Origin: Phytohabitans sp052068095
Lineage (GTDB): Bacteria > Actinomycetota > Actinomycetes > Mycobacteriales > Micromonosporaceae
NCBI RefSeq assembly: GCF_052068095.1
Contig: NZ_JBQHDG010000013.1
Span: 1-64,000, forward strand
Direction of reading: 5' to 3'
Length of the DNA stretch: 64,000 bases
Below are positions 44,484-52,337 of the stretch, piece after piece. The notes below the pieces were generated by a model. It did no database searches. It was not told the origin of the DNA and was given only the letters and a program-made list of their open reading frames with translations. How positions within the stretch are numbered: position 1 is the first letter of the stretch; each line of letters begins with the position of its first letter. The position numbers and the translations under genes were made by a program.

Positions 44484-44510
44484 GACGAACCAGGGCGGGA
44501 AAAGGTAACA
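44484..44510 (-). promoter_or_regulatory. candidate ECF41-type autoregulated promoter
   Basis: Read on the minus strand, TGTTACC (44510-44504) is followed after exactly 16 bp by CGTC (44487-44484). The consensus I recall for ECF41 sigma factors is TGTCACA, 16 bp, CGTC. The CGTC ends 8 bp before the sigma factor's ATG at 44475, so the message would be leaderless or nearly so. One base of the -35 core differs from consensus. Confidence 0.5.
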
Positions 44511-44518
44511 GCTACGTT

Positions 44519-44580
44519 CGCCGTGATCAAAGGTCCTCTCAAGCAGTTAGAACGGCTTGAGAGGACCTTTGATCACGGCG
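44519..44580. repeat. perfect 26-bp inverted repeat, terminator-like hairpin
   Basis: The arms at 44519-44544 and 44555-44580 are exact reverse complements over 26 bp, with a 10-base loop. Each arm contains GTGATCAAAGGTCCTCTCAA. The dehydrogenase stop codon (44573-44575) lies inside the right arm, so the hairpin can form only once ribosomes clear. It separates that gene from the sigma factor on the same strand. No long T run follows, so it may be a structure-only terminator or a mobile palindromic repeat unit. Confidence 0.85.
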
Positions 44581-46363
44581 AGGTGTGGTCGCGGAAGCCG
44601 CGGCCGGCCTTGCGGCCCAGGTAGCCGGCGGTGACAAGGTGCTCCAGCAGCGGCGAGGGTGCGAAGCCGGGCTCGCGCAGCTCCAGGTAGAGCTCTCGCT
44701 GGATGGCCAGCGCCACGTCGAGCCCCACGACGTCGAGCAGCTCGAAGGGCCCCATCGGGTAGCCGCACCCCAGCTTCATCGCGTGGTCGATGTCGTCGGC
44801 CGTCGAGTAGCTGGCCTCGAGCATCCGGACCGCGTCGTTGAGGTACGGGAAGAGCAGCGCGTTGACCACGAAGCCGGCCCGGTCGGCGCAGACCACGGCG
44901 GTCTTGCCCAGCGCCGCGACCACCGCGCGGGCGGTGGCGAGCGCCTCCGGCGAGGTGCGGATGGTGTGCACCACCTCGACCAGCGACATGACCGGCGCCG
45001 GGTTGAAGAAGTGCAGCCCCACCACGTCGGCCGGCCGCTGGGTGGCCATCGCGCACTGGATGACCGGCAGCGACGACGTCGTGGTCGCGAGCACCACGCC
45101 GGGCTTGCAGATCTCGTCGAGCGAGGCGAAGAGCGCCTGCTTCACGCTGAGCTCCTCGACCACCGCCTCGACCACCAGGTCGACGTCGGCGAGGTGCTCC
45201 AGCGTTGCCGACCAGTTGACCCGGCCCAGCGCCGCGTCACGCTCCGCCTCGGTCAGCTTCGCCCGCACCACACCCTTGTCGAGCGAACGCTTGACCGCCT
45301 CGCACACCCGCGCCGACTTCTCCGCGCCGCGCGTGACGGACACCACCTCGTACCCGGCCCTCGCGAACACCTCGATGATCCCGGTGGCCATGGTCCCGGA
45401 CCCCACGACGCCGACCTTCGCGATCCCACGCGCGCCGTCGGCCGTCGCCGACGCCGTCGCGGTCGGCGTTTGCTTATCTGGTACGAGCACCGGGGAGCCC
45501 GGCTTCTCGTAGGTGTAGAAGCCGCGCCCGGATTTCCGGCCGAGCAGCCCGGCGGTGACCATCTGCTTGATGAGCGGGGCCGGTGCGTGCCGCCGGTCCC
45601 GTCCGCCCCGCCGGTACATCGTGTCGAGGATCTCGTAGGCCGTGTCGAGCCCGATCAGGTCCATCAGCGCCAGCGGCCCCATCGGCAGCCCGCAGCCGAG
45701 CTTCATGGCCGCGTCGATGTCCTCCCGGCTGGCGTACCGGGCCTCGTACATCGTCACCGCGTGGTTGAGGTAGCCGAAGAGCAACGCGTTGGCGATAAAC
45801 CCAGCCCGGTCGTTGATGGTCACGTCGACCTTGCCCAGCCGCTCGCAGAGCGCCTCGACGTCGGCCACCACCTCTGGCGCCGTCACGACCGTACGCACGA
45901 CCTCGACAAGCTTCATGATCGGCGCCGGGTTGAAGAAGTGGATGCCGACAACCTGGTTGGGCCGGTGCGTGGCCACCGAAATCTCGGTCACGCTCAGCGA
46001 CGAGGTGTTGGTGGCGAGGATCGCGGTCGGCTTGCAGACCCGGTCGAGCTCCGCGAAGATCCGCTGCTTGAGGTCGAGGTGCTCAGGCACCGCCTCGATG
46101 ACGAGGTCCACGTCCCGCAGGGCCCCAAGCCCGACGGCGAACCTGACCCGGCTCAGTAACGCGTCCCGGTCAGCGGGCTCCAGCTTGCCCTTGGCGACGG
46201 CCCGGTCGGTCGACCCGACCAGCGTGGTGCGCCCCCGCTCCAGCGCCGCGTCGGCCACCTCGACCGCGACGACGTCGATCCCGTTGCGCGCGAAGACCTC
46301 CACGATCCCCGCACCCATCGTGCCCAGACCGACTACGCCCACGGTGCTGATCTCACGCGCCAC
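44573..46363 (-). CDS. fused tandem 3-hydroxyacyl-CoA dehydrogenase (3-hydroxybutyryl-CoA dehydrogenase type)
   Basis: The 596 residues hold two complete copies of the enzyme end to end, about 1-287 and 313-596, joined by an Ala/Thr/Pro linker. Each begins with an NAD-binding loop (VGVVGLGTMGAGI and VGVVGSGTMATGI), and each has the catalytic His in GIHFFNPAP or GLHFFNPAP and the C-terminal dimer domain (KLGCGLPMGP and KLGCGYPMGP). It oxidises L-3-hydroxyacyl-CoA in fatty-acid or butanoate metabolism. Most relatives are single-domain dimers, so the fusion may be a built-in dimer. The two halves have diverged: the second has ATTTSSLPV where the first has ATNTSSLSV. No neighbouring thiolase or hydratase is present. 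Confidence 0.88.
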   Translation of the reverse strand: MAREISTVGVVGLGTMGAGIVEVFARNGIDVVAVEVADAALERGRTTLVGSTDRAVAKGKLEPADRDALLSRVRFAVGLGALRDVDLVIEAVPEHLDLKQRIFAELDRVCKPTAILATNTSSLSVTEISVATHRPNQVVGIHFFNPAPIMKLVEVVRTVVTAPEVVADVEALCERLGKVDVTINDRAGFIANALLFGYLNHAVTMYEARYASREDIDAAMKLGCGLPMGPLALMDLIGLDTAYEILDTMYRRGGRDRRHAPAPLIKQMVTAGLLGRKSGRGFYTYEKPGSPVLVPDKQTPTATASATADGARGIAKVGVVGSGTMATGIIEVFARAGYEVVSVTRGAEKSARVCEAVKRSLDKGVVRAKLTEAERDAALGRVNWSATLEHLADVDLVVEAVVEELSVKQALFASLDEICKPGVVLATTTSSLPVIQCAMATQRPADVVGLHFFNPAPVMSLVEVVHTIRTSPEALATARAVVAALGKTAVVCADRAGFVVNALLFPYLNDAVRMLEASYSTADDIDHAMKLGCGYPMGPFELLDVVGLDVALAIQRELYLELREPGFAPSPLLEHLVTAGYLGRKAGRGFRDHTSP

Positions 46364-46520
46364 AGCGATGCCCCTAACGTTCGCTAAGGTTATGCGCGCG
46401 AGTCTGCCACGTCCCGCCCGCCCGACCGCGCCAGGTGGCCCATCTCACGCACCGCCGGCTCGCCTCGGTCACTTCTCCCACCCGGAGTTCCCCCACCGCA
46501 GCCCAGGCTCCAAAATTCAC

Positions 46521-46720
46521 GAGTCCCCAGTCGACTTCGCGTACGCGATGCACACGAGATCGGCCACAAGTGCATCGGCGCCCGGGTCAACGGCAAGCCG
46601 GTGCCGCTGGAGTCGACGCTCTCCAACGGAGACGTTATCGAAATCTTCAGTCCAAGTCGGAGACGGCCGGCCCTTCGCAAGACTGGCTCGGCTTCGTCAA
46701 GAGCCCCGACGAGGGCGCAG
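46521..46720 (+). pseudogene. relA: relA/spoT TGS-domain remnant with two frameshifts
   Basis: Reading across frames restores a TGS segment of a RelA-type (p)ppGpp synthetase. SPVDFAYAMHT in one frame is followed by EIGHKCIGARVNGKPVPLES and TLSNGDVIEIF in the second, and KSETAGPSQDWLGFVKSP in the third. One base is missing after CACAC (about 46555) and another in TTCAG (about 46650). Nothing of the synthetase, hydrolase or ACT domains remains. Its right end is overlapped by the 3' end of the GPP34-like gene on the other strand. It must be a decayed duplicate or a transferred fragment, because a working relA would be elsewhere. Confidence 0.8.
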
Positions 46721-47836
46721 CAGACGCGGCCCGGAAGTCTCCGGCATCAGCACGCCGACGGCACCGATTAGACCGACCACTATCAATGCCCCGCCGGCCA
46801 GAATCGCCATGTCGCTTCTCGGCGACACGTCGGTGAACTCGCCCCACTCGGTCAGAAAGACGCGCGGTTGTGAGGTGTCGACCATGATGCGGGTCTGGTC
46901 GCCCTGCGCCGGGCAAGTTCCGATGCATGCGATCTGTGTCCGGTACGGCTTGTCGGCATACCGGTACACGAGCGTCAGTTTCGACTCGACGAGAGATTCG
47001 TACCGGCCTTGGGGGTGGTCGCTGCGGCTGACGACGTCGGCCATCATGGGCGTGCCCTGATCACGCAGGGCTTTGGCGTTCGCCTCCTGGCGGCTCTGCT
47101 CGACAAGCGCGACGGTCGCGATCCCAGCACCGATCAGGAGGAGGACGAAACAAACTGCCATCCGCTTTCCTCGTAGCCGCTTGCCCACGGACTCCGCAGG
47201 AGCATAGACACGGTTGGTGGTGCCGAGGGCCACGTTGATGAGGTAGCCCTCGTAGCTGCGCATCGACACCGCCAGCCAGTCGTCTTTGGCCAAGCGGCGC
47301 AGCTGGCGCTTCGTACCGAACGACGCCACCACACCCGCCAGGCCAACACCCGCCAACAGTGTGCCCAGAACAACCACGCTGGCGTGCACGTCACCATCGC
47401 GCAGCGCCGAGGTGAGCGCTTCCCGAGTGGGGCGGCGGAGGTCCTTTTCGACATCGAGCCCCGTCCAGCGCACGTCGAGCGGCCCGTCGGCTTCACACAG
47501 GCCCCGTTCGCGCAGCCGCGCCAGGACGGCGGCAGTCACGGAGGGTGCGAGCTCTCCCAGCCACTCGACCGGCGAACGGGCATTGGAGCCAGTGATGCGG
47601 GCGACTACCTCGTCGAGCACCGGGTCGCCGGATGGTGCCGACGATCGAACCTTCAGGGTCACGCCGTCCGGGTCGAGTTCGATCCGCTCGCCGAGATAAA
47701 GCTCCGCCAGGGCAGCGGCACCGACCAGGACCTCGACAGTGGACCAGCGTGGGTGACGCCATCCGGACGAAGGATGAGCGAGAACGAACGCGGCCTCCGG
47801 CAATGTCAAGTCGGGCACAATCTCATGATCGCTCAC
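46697..47836 (-). CDS. GPP34 (GOLPH3-like) domain fused to a DUF3592-like membrane domain
   Basis: This is a protein of about 379 residues. The N-terminal 130 residues (LTLPEAAFVLAHPSSGW, AALAELYLGERIELDPDG, LARLRERGLCEADGPLD) match the helical GPP34 fold known from Golgi phosphoprotein 3 and common in Actinobacteria. Then come a first span (VVVLGTLLAGVGLAGVV), a cytoplasmic stretch, a second span (AVCFVLLLIGAGIATVALV), an outer beta domain with ACIGTC resembling DUF3592, and a last span. The start is uncertain: GTG 47836 is used, and an upstream GTG/ATG at 47893 would add 19 residues. GPP34 binds phosphoinositide head groups in eukaryotes; the bacterial role is unknown. It sits in a decayed region but looks intact. 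Confidence 0.65.
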   Translation of the reverse strand: MSDHEIVPDLTLPEAAFVLAHPSSGWRHPRWSTVEVLVGAAALAELYLGERIELDPDGVTLKVRSSAPSGDPVLDEVVARITGSNARSPVEWLGELAPSVTAAVLARLRERGLCEADGPLDVRWTGLDVEKDLRRPTREALTSALRDGDVHASVVVLGTLLAGVGLAGVVASFGTKRQLRRLAKDDWLAVSMRSYEGYLINVALGTTNRVYAPAESVGKRLRGKRMAVCFVLLLIGAGIATVALVEQSRQEANAKALRDQGTPMMADVVSRSDHPQGRYESLVESKLTLVYRYADKPYRTQIACIGTCPAQGDQTRIMVDTSQPRVFLTEWGEFTDVSPRSDMAILAGGALIVVGLIGAVGVLMPETSGPRLLRPRRGS

Positions 47837-48009
47837 TCCGTCAACGCAGCACCCCCGGTCCGTCCGGACCGGGGTTCTTCTGCCGATTCGCATTGAACGT
47901 ATTCACCAAAGAATGGGTCGACCAGCTGCGCTACGTCCGCGCGGTGCTTATCTACCGAGCCGGCCCCCCGCGATAGCGCCAGCCTGCTGTGCCAACTCGC
48001 GCTGGGAAG

Positions 48010-48294
48010 TGTCAACTATGGCTGGTAGTCACATACACCTTCTGCTTCGGCGTGTGTATGTACCTGGCGATGCGGGTCACCGGCACGGTCTGGGCCGCGA
48101 TCGTGCTGCATGCGCTCACCGACCCGTCGACGTTCCTGTCCACCGGCGGCGTCGACCAGGCGGTCGACACCCAGCAGGCCAACGGCTGGTCAACGCTGGC
48201 CGCTCTAGCCACGATCGTGTTCATCGTCTTCGCCGCGGTCGCGGTGTTCCTCGTCCGCGGGAAGGCGAGCGGCAGGCCCTCCGCCAGGACATAG
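48010..48294 (+). pseudogene. C-terminal remnant of a CPBP intramembrane protease (CAAX/Abi type)
   Basis: The fragment reads VTYTFCFGVCMYLAMRVTGT and then VWAAIVLHALTDPSTFLS, ending with a hydrophobic span and a basic tail. It is the last two spans of a CPBP protease, including the conserved H-x2-x-D motif region. The earlier EExxR and FxxxH motifs are missing, and no ribosome site precedes it. The 117 bases between 47894 and 48009 contain no recognisable coding text. It is best read as a 5'-truncated dead gene. Confidence 0.7.
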
Positions 48295-48345
48295 CCGCCG
48301 TCGGGGCTGGGCCGCTGGCAGCCTTTGCCACCATCCGGCAGGCGG

Positions 48346-49158
48346 TCACCAGTGCCGGTAGGTCCGGCGGCGGTTATCCGTCCGGCGGCGGTTGCCGATT
48401 AGGCGGCTTGTCGCGAAACCGCCGACGAGCAGACCGCCGACGAGCACGCCGAGGATCACGGGCAGGTTCGTCGTCGACAACCGGCTGTCGTTGGCTACGG
48501 CCACCACCTGATTCGCCGCCGCCGGCGCGTTCACGTTGGGGTTCGGGTTGGGGGCGGTGGGCAGGGCCTTGAAGTCGACGATGTTGCTGCTCTCCAGCAG
48601 AGTCAGGTGGGTGGCGACGAACTGGTTCGCCTGCTGCGCGAGCTTGCGCACCGTGTCGTTGCGGGTCGTCGCCCGTACCGTGGCGATCGCTGGGAAGATC
48701 TTGCCGTGCGCCGCCCGCAGCCGGTCGATGTAGATCTGGTCGAACTGCTCGCCGTCCGCGGCGCGCATCTCGTCCAGCCAGCCCCGCTGGTCACTGTTCG
48801 GCTCGTCGGGCAGGTCGATGCCCAGCTTCTGCGCGGCGTTACGGGCGAGCTGGTCAAGCACCTCGTGCTGGTCGGCGATGTTGCGGCCGATCTGCTGGAT
48901 CCGCGGATTGTTCGACTTCTCCTGCGCCATCTGTCCGGCCGGGATCTCCCACAGGCCAGCGAGCCGGACCTTGACAACCAGGTCCTCGTCCGCGGCCGCG
49001 ACCGTGCCCTTGGCCTTGTCGGGGATGAGCTCGCTGGGCGGCACCGGAACACCCGGTTCAGCCCGCGCCGCCTGCGGCACGAGAAAGATCAACGCCAGGG
49101 AGGCGAGAGCGGCACCCGACACGCGGCGCCCCAAGAGCCCCAGACGGACGACCTGCAC
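48346..49158 (-). CDS. secreted DUF4142 (ferritin-like) protein with C-terminal anchor
   Basis: This is a 270-residue exported protein. The signal peptide (LASLALIFLVPQAARAEP) precedes a helical DUF4142 domain. Its text is VVKVRLAGLWEIPAGQMAQE, GRNIADQHEVLDQLARNAAQ, FDQIYIDRLRAAHGKIFPAI and VRKLAQQANQFVATHLTLLE. A C-terminal membrane span (LPVILGVLVGGLLVGGF) and a basic tail rich in Arg, DNRRRTYRHW, follow. GTG 49158 is chosen because GGGAGG lies 4-5 bp upstream, although the frame is open much further. The domain is ferritin-like, but the metal ligands cannot be assigned confidently. The function is unknown; many actinobacteria carry several copies. It is intact within a region of broken genes. 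Confidence 0.78.
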   Translation of the reverse strand: MQVVRLGLLGRRVSGAALASLALIFLVPQAARAEPGVPVPPSELIPDKAKGTVAAADEDLVVKVRLAGLWEIPAGQMAQEKSNNPRIQQIGRNIADQHEVLDQLARNAAQKLGIDLPDEPNSDQRGWLDEMRAADGEQFDQIYIDRLRAAHGKIFPAIATVRATTRNDTVRKLAQQANQFVATHLTLLESSNIVDFKALPTAPNPNPNVNAPAAANQVVAVANDSRLSTTNLPVILGVLVGGLLVGGFATSRLIGNRRRTDNRRRTYRHW

Positions 49159-49287
49159 AAAACCTCCCTGACATCGCGTGTCCCGTCGCCGCCCTACCGG
49201 GCAGGGCAGCTGGGGCCCTGTCGTCGACAACTTGTCGACGACAGCAAATACGCGGCGGCGACCCGATCGGATGAACGTCGACCCGAA

Positions 49288-49911
49288 ATCCAGAGCGATC
49301 GCGGCCCACAGTCCGGTGGCGGGAAGGATAGGCGGCGCAGAGGCTGTGACGGCGGCGGCAGCCGCGTCGGTGGCGATGGCGACCCCGCTGGGGTCGAGGT
49401 CTCCCCAGTACCAGACGCGGCCGGTGACCGGTCCGCGGCCCGCCAGGTCGACACCGAGCACGGCGACCTGAGATGGGAACGCGTTGCCGCTCCCCCACGC
49501 GACGGCGCCGACCGGGTGGTCGGATCGGTCGGCGAGGGCGTCTACCGCGACCCAGTAGGTGTCGCTGTTTTCGACTACCAGCACGTCGGGTCCTTCGCCG
49601 ACCACGACTGCCGGTAGGGGCGCGGGTTTGCGTACGCAGGCCAGCAGCGGCAGGGTGAGCCGGCCCGGTCCGAAGAGATTGGTGCGGGCCATGCTGTCCA
49701 GGCGTTTCTCGTCGCCGAACAGTTCCGCCGACCGGTAACGGACCGGAACCACGGGGGCTTGACCGCCGTCGGTGCGGGTCAGCCAGTCGTTGATGGCGAT
49801 GAGGTCACGCAGCCGCTCGTTGGACAGGGCGGGCAGGGACGCGACCCAGCCCAGTTCGTGGCGCCAGGGAGATTTGATCCATTCCCGGATAACGGCCGCT
49901 CGCCGGGCGGC
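49288..49911 (-). pseudogene. truncated Wadjet JetD-like (DUF3322/DUF2220) fragment
   Basis: The open frame upstream of the DUF4142 start carries about 205 residues typical of JetD, the Toprim-containing DNA-cleaving subunit of Wadjet anti-plasmid systems. It has SPWRHELGWVASLPALSNER, RYRSAELFGDEKRLDSM, FGPGRLTLPLL, VLVVENSDTYW and the acidic Toprim-like motif YWGDLDPSG. The N-terminal DUF3322 region is missing and the C-terminal part stops near ATGLWAAIALD, after which the text is random. No JetA, JetB or JetC gene is nearby. It is a dead remnant of a defence gene, or of a related solitary DUF2220 protein. Confidence 0.7.
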
Positions 49912-49928
49912 CGGAACCACGATCGATC

Positions 49929-50006
49929 GGGGTAGCCGAACGTGCGCTCGACCCAGGTCAGCGTGGTGTGCCGCAGCCAGTGGGTGCTTATTTGTTGGGT
50001 GGCAAC
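49929..50006 (-). pseudogene. tyrosine recombinase (phage-type integrase) C-terminal remnant
   Basis: In one minus-strand frame 26 codons read ISTHWLRHTTLTWVERTFGY, flanked by random text. HWLRHT is the conserved H-x2-R box of tyrosine recombinases, and LTWVER is the helix that follows it in actinobacterial integrases. The catalytic Arg I and Tyr are absent. The JetD-like remnant begins in another frame within 20 bp, so the two fragments were brought together by a deletion. It marks a former integrated element. Confidence 0.6.
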
Positions 50007-50222
50007 CTGCTTCCCGCGTCCGCGGGGAGCACCCGGTCAAGCTACGTGAAGAAGATCGCCCCGCTGCCGGCAATTCCTTGATCGCCATTAGCGCGACTGC
50101 AATCGTTGGAAATGGTGCCAGTGCGGCCTGGGCGGGTGTGCGGTCGCGCAGCCCAGCGTCAGCCAGGCGTTGGGCCGGCTCCGGCGCGGCGATCCGGTGC
50201 GGCGTCTCCGCGGCCGGGGTGC

Positions 50223-50723
50223 CTACCCGCCGCGGGTCCGCCGCCAACCTCGGGGCCGATCTTGACCTAGCTCGCCCCGCGCGTATCCCTCCAGTCCAAA
50301 GAGGATGATCGCGTCGTCTAGCGCCTGCGCCAGGCGGCGCAGGGTCGTGCGGTCGGCCGGCTGGTAGCGCAGGCGCACCGGGCCGGCGAGCGGGGCCGCC
50401 TCGACGAGCCGCTCCCCCTCCCCGGTGAGGCGGACCAGCCGGCGGCGGCGGTCACCCGGATCGGGCGAGACGTCGACCAGGCCGCGGGCTCCCAGCCGGT
50501 CGAGGAGCTGGCCCAGCGTCGCGGGGTGCATCACGAGGCGCTCGCGGATGGCCGAGAGCGCCACCCCGTCGCCGCCACTCGACCACTCCCGGACCATGCG
50601 CAGGATCGCCAGCTGGGCGCCGGTGACGCCGTGCTCCCGCTCCAGCCGCCGGTTGAAGGCGCCGATCGCCGTGTCCAGCCGCGTCCAGGCCTGGATCGCG
50701 GCCAACGCTTCGGGGTCCGTCAC
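50223..50723 (-). CDS. MarR-family transcriptional regulator
   Basis: This is a 166-residue winged-helix protein. GVTGAQLAILRMVREWSSGG opens the DNA-binding domain, LSAIRERLVMHPATLGQLLD holds the recognition helix, and LVDVSPDPGDRRRRLVRLTG is the wing with its D-x-R-D/R pattern. N- and C-terminal helices form the dimer. It is divergent from the aldehyde dehydrogenase gene with a 67-bp gap that contains a perfect 6-bp palindrome over the dehydrogenase promoter. Repression of that gene, released by a small aldehyde or acid, is the natural model. The C-terminal tail (RPRGWRRTRGG) is unusually basic and may run on into degraded sequence. Confidence 0.8.
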   Translation of the reverse strand: MTDPEALAAIQAWTRLDTAIGAFNRRLEREHGVTGAQLAILRMVREWSSGGDGVALSAIRERLVMHPATLGQLLDRLGARGLVDVSPDPGDRRRRLVRLTGEGERLVEAAPLAGPVRLRYQPADRTTLRRLAQALDDAIILFGLEGYARGELGQDRPRGWRRTRGG

Positions 50724-50752
50724 GAGATTATTATGTATCGCATAGCAATGCC

Positions 50753-50782
50753 CTTACCGGCGGGTAAGTTTGGGTCTAGACT
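50753..50782 (+). promoter_or_regulatory. promoter and overlapping palindromic operator of the aldehyde dehydrogenase gene
   Basis: CTTACC (50753-50758) and GGTAAG (50763-50768) form a perfect inverted repeat with spacer GGCG. The -35-like TTACCG (50754-50759) and -10-like TAGACT (50777-50782) are 17 bp apart, so the palindrome covers the -35. The ATG at 50791 lies 8 bp after the -10, which predicts a leaderless message. The divergent MarR protein is the likely binder. Confidence 0.55.
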
Positions 50783-50790
50783 GCCGAGAC

Positions 50791-52296
50791 ATGACCGCTG
50801 TGCACACGCCCGGTGCTCCCTGGATCGAAGACGGCGAGCTCGTCTCCACCAATCCGGCGACCGGCGCGGAGGCCGGCCGCTTTCCCGTGGCCAGCCCCGA
50901 CGACGTGGTCAGCACGGTCGAGCGGGCGCGTGAGGCCGGGCGCTGGTGGGCCGGCCTCGGCTTCGCCGGGCGCAAGGAGCGGCTGCTGCGCTGGCGCGCC
51001 CTCCTCGCCCAGCAGATCACCGAGCTGGCCGACCTTGTCAACAGCGAGTCCGGCAAGCCGGTCGCCGAGGCGATCGTCGAGGCGGTCGCGGCCATCGACC
51101 ACGTCGACTGGTCCGCGCGCAACGCCCGCCGCGTGCTCGGCCCGCGCAGGGTGCGCACCCGGCTGGTCCTCGCCGAGTTCTCCGCCCACCTTGAGTACCA
51201 GCCGTTCGGCGTCGTCGGCGTCATCGGCCCGTGGAACTATCCGGTCGTGACGCCGCTCGGCTCCATCGCCTACGCGCTGGCCGCCGGCAACACGGTGGTC
51301 TACAAGCCCAGCGAGTACACGCCGGCGGTCGGTCAGTGGCTCGTCGACTCGTTCGCGCGGGTGGTGCCCGAGCACCCGGTGTTCCAGATCGTCCACGGGC
51401 TGGGTGACGTGGGCGCGGCGCTCTGCCGCTCCGGGGTGGGCAAGGTGGCGTTCACCGGCTCGTCGGCCACCGCCCGCAAGGTGATGGCCGCCTGCGCCGA
51501 GACGCTGACGCCGGTGCTGATGGAGGCCGGCGGCAAAGACGCGATGATCGTCGACAGCGACGCCGACCTCGACAAGGCCGCCGAAGCGGCGGTGTGGGGC
51601 GGGCTCACCAACGCCGGGCAGACCTGCATCGGCATCGAGCGGGTGTACGCGGTGGAGCCGGTCTACGACGCCTTCGTCGCCAAGGTGGTGGAGCGCGCCG
51701 AAAAGCTCACCGTGGGCCCGGGCGGTGGCGCGGACATCGGCCCGATCACGATGCCCGCCCAGCTCGACATCATCCGCCGCCATATCGACGACGCGCTGGC
51801 CCGCGGCGGCCGGGCGGTGCTCGGCGGCCCCGAGTCGGTCCAGCCGCCCTACGTAAAGCCGACCATCCTCGTCGACGTGCCCGAAGACTCGGCGGCCGTG
51901 CGGGAGGAGACCTTCGGCCCGACGCTCACCATCCGCCGCGTGCGCGACGCGGACGAGGCGGTCGAGCTCGCCAACGCGGTGTCGTACGGCCTCGGCGGCT
52001 CGGTCTTCGGCCGGCGGCGTGCGGTGGCCATCGCGCGGCGGCTGCGCTCCGGCATGAGCGCCATCAACTCGACGCTCACCTTCGTCGGCATGTCCACGCT
52101 GCCGTTCGGCGGCGTCGGCAACTCCGGCTTCGGGCGGATCCACGGCGACGACGGGCTGCGCGAGTTCGGCCGGGCCAAGGCGATCACCCGGCGCCGCGGG
52201 CCGTCGCTGCTGCCCGCGCAGACCTTCGAGCGCACCCCCAAAGACGTCGACCGCATCGTCAAGGTCGTCAAGCTGCTCTACGGCCGCACCCGCTAG
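50791..52296 (+). CDS. aldehyde dehydrogenase family protein
   Basis: This is a 501-residue NAD(P)-dependent aldehyde dehydrogenase. PWNYPVV is the cofactor-binding Asn region, FTGSSATARKVMAAC the Rossmann turn, LMEAGGKD the catalytic Glu245, and NAGQTCIGIERV the nucleophile Cys279. The spacing of 34 residues between Glu and Cys is canonical. EETFGPTLTIRRV and LPFGGVGNSGFGRIHG close the fold. It oxidises an aldehyde to the acid in the cytoplasm. The C-terminus (DVDRIVKVVKLLYGR) recalls the succinate-semialdehyde or coniferyl type that ends in a basic helix. ATG 50791 fits a leaderless start. Confidence 0.9.
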   Translation: MTAVHTPGAPWIEDGELVSTNPATGAEAGRFPVASPDDVVSTVERAREAGRWWAGLGFAGRKERLLRWRALLAQQITELADLVNSESGKPVAEAIVEAVAAIDHVDWSARNARRVLGPRRVRTRLVLAEFSAHLEYQPFGVVGVIGPWNYPVVTPLGSIAYALAAGNTVVYKPSEYTPAVGQWLVDSFARVVPEHPVFQIVHGLGDVGAALCRSGVGKVAFTGSSATARKVMAACAETLTPVLMEAGGKDAMIVDSDADLDKAAEAAVWGGLTNAGQTCIGIERVYAVEPVYDAFVAKVVERAEKLTVGPGGGADIGPITMPAQLDIIRRHIDDALARGGRAVLGGPESVQPPYVKPTILVDVPEDSAAVREETFGPTLTIRRVRDADEAVELANAVSYGLGGSVFGRRRAVAIARRLRSGMSAINSTLTFVGMSTLPFGGVGNSGFGRIHGDDGLREFGRAKAITRRRGPSLLPAQTFERTPKDVDRIVKVVKLLYGRTR

Positions 52297-52337
52297 CCGT
52301 ACGGAACTCCCCGCGTGCCGGCGGCGTCGAAGGGGCC

